Positions 52,963 to 59,853 of a stretch of DNA of 64,000 nt are shown here, one piece after another. A program made the translations under genes and the position numbers. Source of the stretch: Curtobacterium sp. MCPF17_052. GTDB taxonomy: Bacteria; Actinomycetota; Actinomycetes; Actinomycetales; Microbacteriaceae. Every line of letters starts with the position of its first letter. Positions within the stretch are counted from its first letter, which is position 1. The notes under the pieces were generated by a model, which was given only the letters and a program-made list of their open reading frames with translations, was not told the DNA's origin and did no database searches. The stretch covers positions 379,527 to 443,526 of the forward strand of contig NZ_QKSD01000001.1 of the NCBI RefSeq assembly GCF_003234085.1, read 5' to 3'.

Positions 52963-53265
52963 GTGTCTTCGTTCCTGCGATCCTTCGCTGTGACCACTCA
53001 GCACTTCGAGCTCGACAGCGCCGCCTTCCTCTGGGCACTGGCGCTCCGCGCAGAGACCGAGCCGGTGGTCGCAGCAGACCTGCTGTCGACGATCGAGACT
53101 CTGATCCCGCTCTTGGCGCGAACAGACCGTGCGGTGACGGATGACCTCAGGGCACAGTCGGACCGGCTCGACCTCTCGGTCCACGGCGGCTACGGGGACC
53201 CGAAGCGAGTGACGCAATCGGTCGGCCGGGAAGTACGCAGGATCCTGGCTCGCCTCGAAGCATGA
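52963..53265 (+). CDS. Small hypothetical soluble protein
   Basis: A 100-residue, mainly helical protein; the convincing part starts at about VTTQHFELDSAAFLWALALRAETEP, so the GTG at 52990 (91 residues) is an alternative start. It has no signal peptide. It ends in an ATGA overlap with the next gene, the best evidence that both are real. Function not known. Confidence 0.45.
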   Translation: MSSFLRSFAVTTQHFELDSAAFLWALALRAETEPVVAADLLSTIETLIPLLARTDRAVTDDLRAQSDRLDLSVHGGYGDPKRVTQSVGREVRRILARLEA

Positions 53266-53684
53266 CGACTTCGCTAGAACTGCACGTCTGCCCGGGCCAC
53301 CGAGCTGTCTCGACAGCCGATCGGCTACCGGGACGCCGTGCTTGGCTGGCGCACGTGGCAGATAAACCTCGTGGCACTGTGCTTGTCGATGCGGCACTGG
53401 AGCACGTGCCCGCCCTCATCCGGTCCGCAGTGGCAGGGATACCACGGTCCTCGATTACCGACATTGATGGCAGCACTGCGGTCATCACTCAACGCTCGGG
53501 CGTCCTGATCCCCCGTGCCGAGGTCATCACCCTCGGGTTTCGCCGCGCGGAAGACGGTCGGGCGGAGGTTGTGATTTTGGCCGCTCGGCGCGGAGGGCTC
53601 GCTGCTCCCGACGCAGTGCCGTCTCAATTTGAGAGGGCTCTCTTGGCGTCGATCCGCACAGCCTCGAAGAAGGCGACGCACTAG
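53262..53684 (+). CDS. Hypothetical protein coupled to upstream gene
   Basis: A 140-residue protein with an alternating strand/helix pattern (AVITQRSGVLIPRAEVITLGFRR, AEVVILAARRGG); no transmembrane segment. ATGA overlap with the preceding gene. Not recognised. A short repeat motif (AGCCGATCGGCT) lies within its 5' coding region at 53315. Confidence 0.45.
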   Translation: MTTSLELHVCPGHRAVSTADRLPGRRAWLAHVADKPRGTVLVDAALEHVPALIRSAVAGIPRSSITDIDGSTAVITQRSGVLIPRAEVITLGFRRAEDGRAEVVILAARRGGLAAPDAVPSQFERALLASIRTASKKATH

Positions 53685-53777
53685 GCGTACGGTGACCGAT
53701 TGGCTAACGAGAAGGGCCAAAGGCATTCCGGTACCCTCGAGCCGAGCGCTCACTTACGCGCTCGACGAGAGGACACC

Positions 53778-53888
53778 GTGGTTGCTGCGTTTACTGGGGT
53801 GGGATTTGAACCAATCCCGACGGCGATCGTCGCCGTACTGGCTGCTGCGATCGTCGTCAGCGCCATCATCAGGAGTCGCCGCCGCTGA
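53778..53888 (+). CDS. Very small membrane protein, possibly anchor remnant
   Basis: From GTG 53778 a 36-residue product reads as a short lead, AFTG, a 15-residue hydrophobic stretch (TAIVAVLAAAIVVSAII) and RSRRR. This resembles the C-terminal sorting signal of a cell-wall protein with the rest missing, or it is a genuine single-helix small protein. No ribosome site. A longer frame from TTG 53700 exists. Confidence 0.25.
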   Translation: MVAAFTGVGFEPIPTAIVAVLAAAIVVSAIIRSRRR

Positions 53889-54221
53889 GTGGTGCCTCAC
53901 TGGCCGATCCCCTATCGGAACCCTGCCTCCCCTCCCCCCGCTCGCGTTTCGCAGTAACCGACGGTGACAGGGTCTGGAGCCGATACTCATCCTTATGTCA
54001 GGCCTAGAGGTGCTACCTCGATGCCACAAGGGCCCGCGCCCCGCATCGAGGTCGCTTTTCGCCGGTTGCGGTCGATCCTCGGCATAGCGCCTGAAGCAAT
54101 CACACGACAGCGGTCGGTCGCCCGGCGGTGACCGACCGTTGTACCTATCGGGGCGTCGTGTCGATCTGCTTCGCCATTGTTGCAGGCCGCAGACCGGTAC
54201 GGGGCTTTGTCAACGCCGACC
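53889..54221. other. Intergenic stretch with hairpin
   Basis: No gene seen. It contains a terminator-like hairpin at 54015-54052. Confidence 0.5.
54015..54052. terminator. Hairpin followed by T-run
   Basis: Perfect 10-bp arms ACCTCGATGC and GCATCGAGGT with an 18-nt loop, followed by CGCTTTTC on the plus strand. Confidence 0.5.
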
Positions 54222-54377
54222 TCACGCGCCCTTGTCGCCACTCATTCGAGTGGCTATTCCGTGGATGATGAACAGCGCTCCGGGAATGATGAACATCGCG
54301 GCGATGAACAACTTCGCATCATCGCCCATCCAAATCATTTCGAGGACGCCGATCAGGACGAATATCACGCCCATCAC
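54222..54377 (-). CDS. Small two-helix membrane protein
   Basis: A 51-residue product, too short for most gene callers. Two hydrophobic helices (MGVIFVLIGVLEMIW and LFIAAMFIIPGALFIIHGIA) are joined by MGDDAK, and the C-terminus is polar (TRMSGDKGA). The frame remains open upstream for about 20 codons with protein-like content (HRRDTNLKARRPVGAI) but without a start codon, so an unusual start or a frameshift is possible; GTG 54377 is the first standard start. Not recognised. Confidence 0.4.
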   Translation of the reverse strand: MMGVIFVLIGVLEMIWMGDDAKLFIAAMFIIPGALFIIHGIATRMSGDKGA

Positions 54378-54545
54378 GATCGCACCGACCGGCCGTCTAG
54401 CTTTGAGGTTCGTGTCTCTCCGATGGTCACTCAGATCCGCAAGCCCCGGGGCTACTCAAACTTTTCATGAGAGATCACCGACGACGGCGTCACCCGCCCG
54501 CCCTGCGACGAGATCGCAGACAACGCCGTCACGGTCGGCGCGCGG

Positions 54546-55643
54546 TCAGTCGTCGATCGTCGATCCTCCGTGGACGGTCGCGAATGCGTCGACCGCACGC
54601 CGGCAGTCGCGGATCTCGGCTCTTGTGACCTGCAGCGGCAGGTTCCGGAGAGCGTGGATGCGCCCGTTCCGTGCCCAGGCTTCGAGTGCCAGTCCGCGGG
54701 AGAACAGCCAGCCGAGGCTGCCGCCCTGGAAGTCGCCGTCCATCTCCGTGAGGTCGATTCCGATCTCGAGTCCGTAGGGCTGGAGGAGCGTCAGGACGTC
54801 CTGCGCCGGGAGGCCGGGGCCGGCCATCAGGTTGAAGTCACTCGCGCCCGGGGCGAGGAGGGTGAAGTCGTTGTCTCGCTCGAGCTCTGGTCGGCGCGGA
54901 GCTCTCCTGTCCTCGAGGTTCGGGACGACGGGTTCGATGCGCGCTCTGCCGACACGAGGCTGGAGGACGGACTCGGAGCCGGCGGCCCACTGTCGGGTTG
55001 CCAAGTCGGGGAGTAGAGACGTCAGGAGATGCTGGAGGCCGGTGGGTGCGAATGCGGTGGCTAGACCCTCGAGCGCTTGCCGGAGCATGCTCGGGAGGTT
55101 GCCTTCCAGTGGGATCCAGTGATCGCCGATCTGGATCCCGGTTTCCTGGTGGTGAACGTCGACGACTCGGCCGCCTGGGGAGGATGGGTACAGGGCCCAG
55201 CGGGTGGAGTCGTCTTCGCAGCGGAGCACCTCGAAGACGTAGTGCACGAGGTCCTCGGCCACGGCCGCGATCGGTCTTGCGGGCAATGGAAGACCGAATG
55301 CCGTGGCGCGGCTCGGCGGCCGGATCTTATCGTCGTACTGCGCGGAGCCAAGACGTCCAGTGAAGTCGACAGCCCAGCTCCAGACCGTCTGCAGGCTCGA
55401 CCAGCTCGCGTCTGCCCGCGCCACGGGGCCGGAGTCCCGGCTCATCCAATCGGCCAACTCCGTCAACCGCGCCTCGTGGGATGCGATCGTGAACCGCAGC
55501 CACTCAGCGGCGTCCTGGGGTTCCAGGTCTGCGAAGTCGATGGATCTCGTGTCGGCGATCGTCCCATTCTCCCGATGGCCTTCCTGCCCGAGTTCCGTCA
55601 GGAGGTACCCGTCGGCGCCCGGGTCTCGGTTGCAGCCACGCAC
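54546..55643 (-). CDS. Hypothetical protein beginning inside the right island repeat
   Basis: A soluble protein of about 365 residues, acidic, without signal peptide; recognisable stretches are IDFADLEPQDAAEWLRFTIASHEARLTELADWMSRD and TVWSWAVDFTGRLG. I know no family. The only standard start in frame before the conserved-looking part is GTG 55643, which lies in the 26-bp repeat and inside the DeoR gene (different frame, 46-bp overlap). The gene may therefore have lost its original 5' end when the island inserted. Codon use is less biased than in the chromosomal genes. Confidence 0.5.
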   Translation of the reverse strand: MRGCNRDPGADGYLLTELGQEGHRENGTIADTRSIDFADLEPQDAAEWLRFTIASHEARLTELADWMSRDSGPVARADASWSSLQTVWSWAVDFTGRLGSAQYDDKIRPPSRATAFGLPLPARPIAAVAEDLVHYVFEVLRCEDDSTRWALYPSSPGGRVVDVHHQETGIQIGDHWIPLEGNLPSMLRQALEGLATAFAPTGLQHLLTSLLPDLATRQWAAGSESVLQPRVGRARIEPVVPNLEDRRAPRRPELERDNDFTLLAPGASDFNLMAGPGLPAQDVLTLLQPYGLEIGIDLTEMDGDFQGGSLGWLFSRGLALEAWARNGRIHALRNLPLQVTRAEIRDCRRAVDAFATVHGGSTIDD

Positions 55644-56386
55644 ACCGTCACGAACCCCGATGCCCGGAACGGTGCCAACTGCTCCTCCGTCGCCCCGTCG
55701 TCGGTGACGAGCGACCACGGCCGTTCGACCCGCGTCCACCAGTGCGACGACGCGACACCGAGCTTCGTCGAGTCCGCCAGCACGTACAACTCCCGCGCCC
55801 GCTCGACCATCACGCGTTTGAGTGATGCCTGCTCCGGCGTCTCCTCGCAGAGCCCGAACTCCGCCGAGACCCCGTCGGCACTGAGGAACGCCACGTCGGC
55901 GGAGACGTCCGCCATGATCCGCTCGGCGAAGGGGCCGACGAACCCCGAGCTGATGTGCCGCAGCCGTCCGCCGACGACGATGAGCTCGACGCCCGTGCTG
56001 TGCTCGAGCGCGTTGGTGGTCGTCAGCCCGGTGGTCACGACGGTGATGCCCTCGCGGTACACGAGGTTCCGCGCGAGGGCTCCGACGGTTGTCCCGGCGT
56101 CCAGCACCGCGACTGCTCCGGCTGGGACGAACGTGCTCGCGAGCCGTCCGATGGCGGCCTTCTGCTCGATCGCGATCGCCTCGCGCTCCCGCAGGCTCCG
56201 CTCCGGGCCGCCGATGGTCTGGGCGCCGCCGTAGGTCCGGACGATGGCGCCGTCCCGCGTCATCGTGTCGAGGTCCCGCCGGATCGTCGACGCGGAGACC
56301 GAGAACACCGCTGCGAGCTCGTCGACGGTGACGGGCTTCTCCTGCAGCAGGCGGCTGATCTCGCGCCGACGGTCGCGGGCGTTCAC
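55598..56386 (-). CDS. DeoR family transcriptional regulator
   Basis: A 262-residue repressor. Residues 1-57 are the DeoR helix-turn-helix (RRREISRLLQEKPVTVDELAAVFSVSASTIRRDLDTM), followed by TYGGAQTIG and the sugar-phosphate-binding domain (LDAGTTVGALARNL, VVTTGLTTTNALE, VFLSADGVS-like AFLSADGVSAEFGL). The C-terminal codons contain the right 26-bp repeat, and the last residues (ETRAPTGTS) come from island DNA. GTG 56386 follows the pdxA stop after one base, so it is the last gene of the four-carbon acid operon and likely its regulator. Confidence 0.88.
   Translation of the reverse strand: MNARDRRREISRLLQEKPVTVDELAAVFSVSASTIRRDLDTMTRDGAIVRTYGGAQTIGGPERSLREREAIAIEQKAAIGRLASTFVPAGAVAVLDAGTTVGALARNLVYREGITVVTTGLTTTNALEHSTGVELIVVGGRLRHISSGFVGPFAERIMADVSADVAFLSADGVSAEFGLCEETPEQASLKRVMVERARELYVLADSTKLGVASSHWWTRVERPWSLVTDDGATEEQLAPFRASGFVTVCVAATETRAPTGTS
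55632..55657 (+). repeat. Right copy of 26-bp island-flanking direct repeat
   Basis: Identical to 28659-28684, same orientation. It lies in the 3' part of the DeoR gene, the usual position for an attachment site that restores a gene end. Confidence 0.85.
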
Positions 56387-56387
56387 G

Positions 56388-57383
56388 TCAGCCTTCGCGC
56401 TCCGGGGAGAGGTCGGCGGCCTGACGGAGCGCTTCGAGCAGCGGTTCGTGGTCCACGATGTCCTTCCCGGCGATGTCGAACGCCGTTCCGTGGTCGACCG
56501 AGGTCCGGACGAACGGCAGGCCGACGGTGACGTTCACACCGTTCTTCAGCCCGAGCACCTTCACCGGGATGTGGCCCTGGTCATGGTACTGGGCGACGAC
56601 CAGGTCGTAGTCGCCACGGCTGGCGAGCATGAAGAGGGTGTCGGCGGGCAGCGGACCGATGACGTCGAGGCCCTCGGCGCGGGCGCGGTCGACACCGGGC
56701 TGGATCTTCTGGGCCTCCTCGTCGTTGCCGAACAGACCGTTCTCGCCACCGTGCGGGTTGATGGCCGCGACGGCGATGCGCGGACGCTCGTTGCCCGAGC
56801 GGACGAGCAGGTCGTTGCCGCGCGTGATGGTTCGGTAGACCCGGTCGCCGTCGATCGCGGCGACGGCGTCGACGAGGCCCAGGTGCGTGGTGACGTGGAT
56901 GACGCGCATGTTCGGCGCGGTGAGCATCATCGAGACCTCGTCGATCCCCGCGAGTTCGGCGAGCATCTCGGTGTGGCCGGGGTACTGGTGCCCGCCCATG
57001 TGCAGCGCGGCCTTGTTGAGCGGACCGGTGCAGATGGCGTCGATCTTGCCGGCCATGGCGAGCTCGACGGCCTTCTCGATGAACAGGAAGGCGCCGTGTC
57101 CGGCCTCGGCCGAGAGCTCACCCCAGGCCAGGTCCTCGGGGATGCACGGGATGTCGAGGACGTCGATGGTGGTCGGGTCCTCGGTCACCTCGGACGGGTC
57201 GCTGATGCGGTTGAGGGTCAGCGTGCTCGAGACGACGTCCATGGCGAGCTGCAGGCGGCGCAGGTCGCCGATGACGAACATCGTCGCCAGCGACCGGGTC
57301 GCCTGGTCAGCCATCGCCTTGGCGATGATCTCGGGTCCGACGCCGGCGGCGTCACCCATCGTGATCGCGATGATCGGCTTCAT
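56388..57383 (-). CDS. pdxA2: PdxA2-type 4-phospho-D-threonate/erythronate dehydrogenase
   Basis: A 331-residue member of the PdxA family: GDAAGVGPEI at the N-terminus, ICTGPLNKAALH, GHTEMLAELAG with a metal-binding His, INPHGGENGLFGNDE, and YHDQGHIPVKVLG. Its place between a DUF1537 kinase and a DeoR regulator, rather than with vitamin B6 genes, indicates the PdxA2 role: NAD-dependent oxidation and decarboxylation of 4-phospho-D-threonate or erythronate to dihydroxyacetone phosphate. GGAAG precedes the ATG. Gene symbol by context. Confidence 0.85.
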   Translation of the reverse strand: MKPIIAITMGDAAGVGPEIIAKAMADQATRSLATMFVIGDLRRLQLAMDVVSSTLTLNRISDPSEVTEDPTTIDVLDIPCIPEDLAWGELSAEAGHGAFLFIEKAVELAMAGKIDAICTGPLNKAALHMGGHQYPGHTEMLAELAGIDEVSMMLTAPNMRVIHVTTHLGLVDAVAAIDGDRVYRTITRGNDLLVRSGNERPRIAVAAINPHGGENGLFGNDEEAQKIQPGVDRARAEGLDVIGPLPADTLFMLASRGDYDLVVAQYHDQGHIPVKVLGLKNGVNVTVGLPFVRTSVDHGTAFDIAGKDIVDHEPLLEALRQAADLSPEREG

Positions 57384-57392
57384 TGTTCTTCC

Positions 57393-58577
57393 TTACTGCT
57401 CTGTGTTCTGCTGTCGGAGGGCCCGGACGGTGCGGGCGAGGGTGCCGGCGTCGCCGAACGCCCCCGCCTTCGTCACGAGGACCGGCCGGTGGTCGGGGTG
57501 GCTGCTGAGGACGACGCCGGGTTCGACGGTGCCGTGCACGCGGACGGTGTCGATGCCGAGCGCGTCCAGGACGGCTCGGGCGGTCTCCCCGCCGGTCAGG
57601 ACGAGGGCCCCGAAGCGGTCGGCGCTCCGGGTGACGGTCGCCGCGAGGGCCGCGGCGACGTCGAGGGCGTTGTCCTTGTCGACCGGCACGCCCAGGTCGG
57701 GGGTGAGGACGACGTCCGAGACGGAACGGGCGATCTGGTCCGTCGCCGCCTGCTCACCGTCGTCGCGGTGCCGCAACTCGACGTGCTCGGCACCGCGCCG
57801 GACGAGTTCGTCGATCTGCGATCGAGCGGGTCCGGAGTAGCTCCCGACGACGACGAGGACGCGGTCGACCGGCGCCAGCGGTGCCGTCGGTGTCGCCCCA
57901 CTGTCTGCGAGCGACAGCATGTGCGCGGCGAGTCCGCCGGAGCCGGTCACGAGGACGGGGCCGGTGACCAGCCGGGAGGCCCGGGCGATCGTCTCGAGGT
58001 CGGCGTCGGTGACCGCGTCGAGGACGACCGCGTCGACGCCGTCGGCGTGCAGGCGGTCCAGCTGGGCCGCGATGTCCGCAGGGCTGTCCGTCGGAGCGGG
58101 GCTGAGCCTCCCGGCCTGGAGGCCCGCTGCGGTGAGCGATGCGGCCACGTCACCGGCGTGGTCGCCGTCGATGTTGGGCGCGCCACCGACGTGGACGACG
58201 CCTCCGACGGTGGTGCGGCCGGTGCCGGGGAAGGCCGGTGCGACGACCGCCAGGGCGCGCTCCGGTCCGGAGACGGCATCGAGTGCTGCCGCGACCTCGG
58301 CGCCGACGTTGCCGCGGAGCAGGGAGTCGATCTTCTTGAAGACCGGCCGACCGAGGTCCACCGAGCGGCGGACGACGGAGCCGACGAGCGAGGCGGCCTC
58401 CTGGCCGGACAGGTACCGGCTCTCGGTGTCGACCGCGAGCACGTCAGCGGCAGGCCAGGGGACCTCCGGGCCGAGGACGACCGCGCTGGTGCGGATCGCG
58501 CCGTACCCGGCCGCGGCGTCAGCGGCACCGGTCAGGTCGTCGGCGACGATCGTCAGGGTGGCTGCGGCGTCGCTCAC
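57393..58577 (-). CDS. Four-carbon acid sugar kinase (DUF1537 family)
   Basis: A 394-residue kinase that phosphorylates D-threonate or D-erythronate. The N-terminal domain has TIVADDLTGAADAAAGYG and VFKKIDSLLRGNVGAEV; the C-terminal nucleotide domain has VVVGSYSGPARSQI, LTGGETARAVLDALG and TKAGAFGD. The start GTG 58577 overlaps the permease stop (GTGA), so the two are translated together. Substrate cannot be settled from sequence: threonate and erythronate kinases look alike. Confidence 0.88.
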   Translation of the reverse strand: MSDAAATLTIVADDLTGAADAAAGYGAIRTSAVVLGPEVPWPAADVLAVDTESRYLSGQEAASLVGSVVRRSVDLGRPVFKKIDSLLRGNVGAEVAAALDAVSGPERALAVVAPAFPGTGRTTVGGVVHVGGAPNIDGDHAGDVAASLTAAGLQAGRLSPAPTDSPADIAAQLDRLHADGVDAVVLDAVTDADLETIARASRLVTGPVLVTGSGGLAAHMLSLADSGATPTAPLAPVDRVLVVVGSYSGPARSQIDELVRRGAEHVELRHRDDGEQAATDQIARSVSDVVLTPDLGVPVDKDNALDVAAALAATVTRSADRFGALVLTGGETARAVLDALGIDTVRVHGTVEPGVVLSSHPDHRPVLVTKAGAFGDAGTLARTVRALRQQNTEQ

Positions 58578-59584
58578 GAGGCGGCCCGATCGACGGCGAC
58601 GGCCGCGACGCCGGACGTGTCCCCACCGGTCTTCTTCGCGGCGAGGCGACGGGCGTACCAGGCGACGATGAGCGGGGTGCCGATCGACGTCACCACGATG
58701 GCGGCGGAGACGAGGACGGTCGCGGGACCCGCGGCCTCCTTGTACGCCGGGTTCGCGGCGGCCACGAGCATCGGTACCGCCGCCGCGTTGCCGGCGGTCG
58801 ACGACGCGGCGAGTCCGCCGAGGCCGGTGCCGCCGGTGAAGCGGTCGGCGAGGAACAGCACAGCACCGCTGAGGAACAGCACGACCAGGCCGAGCAGGAC
58901 GCCGACGAGGCCGGCGCTGAGGACGGTCTGCAGGCTGATGCCGAAGCCGAGCGCCAGGCCGAAGAAGAAGATGAGCACCGGCGACGCCGACGACAGGAAC
59001 TTGCGCATCGCCGGGTCGAGCGAGCCGAGGACCATGCCGAGCACCAGGGGGATCAACGCGCCGACGAGTGCCTGCCACGGGAACGCGGAGAGGCCGGCGA
59101 CGCCGAGGATGAGCATGGTGAGGAACGGGCCGGACTCGATCGTCATGATCGAGTACGCCGCGACGTCCTTGGGCTTGCCGTACTGGCCCATCAGCGCCAT
59201 GTACAGGCCGCCGTTCGTGTCGCTGAACGCGGCGACGAGGGCCAGGACGGACAGGCCGGCGAGGAAGCCGCCCTGGATGGGGAGCTCGGACATGAACTGC
59301 CCGGCGACCACGCCGATGACGACGGCGAGCAGCACCTTCGAGCCGAAGAGCGCCCCGCCCTTCTTGAGGATGTAGGGCGTCGCGCGGAGGTCGATGCTCG
59401 CGCCCATGCAGACGTAGAAGACGGCCAGGATCGGCGTGCTCCCGGTGAGGAGGCCTCCCGTGAAGGAGCCGAAGAAGTCCGCGGTTCCCGGGGCGACCGT
59501 CGCGAGGACGGCACCCACGAGGAGCGGGACGAGCATCATGCCGCCGGGGACCTTCTCGATGGCGGCCTTGATCGGAACGGACAT
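58574..59584 (-). CDS. 2-keto-3-deoxygluconate permease family transporter (KdgT-like)
   Basis: A 336-residue carrier with about ten helices. Family features are the IEKVPGGMMLVPLLVGAVLAT start, AVFYVCMGASIDLRATPYILKKGGALFG, AFSDTNGGLYMALMGQYG, the LIPLVLGMVLGSLDP segment and AASSTAGNAAAVPMLVAAANP. In this operon it most likely imports a four-carbon sugar acid rather than ketodeoxygluconate. ATG 59584 is chosen for the GGAG six bases ahead; an ATG four codons upstream (59596) is possible. Confidence 0.88.
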   Translation of the reverse strand: MSVPIKAAIEKVPGGMMLVPLLVGAVLATVAPGTADFFGSFTGGLLTGSTPILAVFYVCMGASIDLRATPYILKKGGALFGSKVLLAVVIGVVAGQFMSELPIQGGFLAGLSVLALVAAFSDTNGGLYMALMGQYGKPKDVAAYSIMTIESGPFLTMLILGVAGLSAFPWQALVGALIPLVLGMVLGSLDPAMRKFLSSASPVLIFFFGLALGFGISLQTVLSAGLVGVLLGLVVLFLSGAVLFLADRFTGGTGLGGLAASSTAGNAAAVPMLVAAANPAYKEAAGPATVLVSAAIVVTSIGTPLIVAWYARRLAAKKTGGDTSGVAAVAVDRAAS

Positions 59585-59600
59585 ACGCAACTCCATCGTT

Positions 59601-59619
59601 TCGTTCCGGGTCGTTCCGG
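59601..59619. repeat. Direct repeat TCGTTCCGG x2
   Basis: TCGTTCCGG at 59601-59609 and 59611-59619, a 10-bp period just upstream of the operon start; a third partial copy TCGTT lies next to it. A DeoR binding site is possible. Confidence 0.35.
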
Positions 59620-59635
59620 CCCGGTACGACAAGAG

Positions 59636-59673
59636 TTGCACACAACGCGCAGATGCGTGCGCATTGTGTGCAA
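59636..59673. promoter_or_regulatory. Large palindrome upstream of four-carbon acid operon
   Basis: Inverted 16-bp arms (TTGCACACAACGCGCA; one mismatch in the other arm) around GATGCG. Its outer parts read TTGCACACAA and TTGTGTGCAA. It lies about 50-90 bp before the kdgT-like start and is a good candidate operator. Confidence 0.55.
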
Positions 59674-59853
59674 AAAGCGAGGACGGAGTCGCTCGTTCTG
59701 CGCGACGCAGCCGAGCTCCTGCTCAGCGGGATGGCTCCGGGTTCTGCACGGCCGGACGGGCGGTTGCCGCGAGACGGAGACGAGCCGAGCCTCCCGCCCG
59801 TCATCGTGACGGACGGGAGGCTCGGCTCACACGGTCGGGTCAGCGCGCGTCCG

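Noticed and set aside
56244..59375. 1043-codon plus-strand frame
   Set aside because: Exact shadow of the DeoR, pdxA2, kinase and permease genes, which have clear family motifs on the minus strand.
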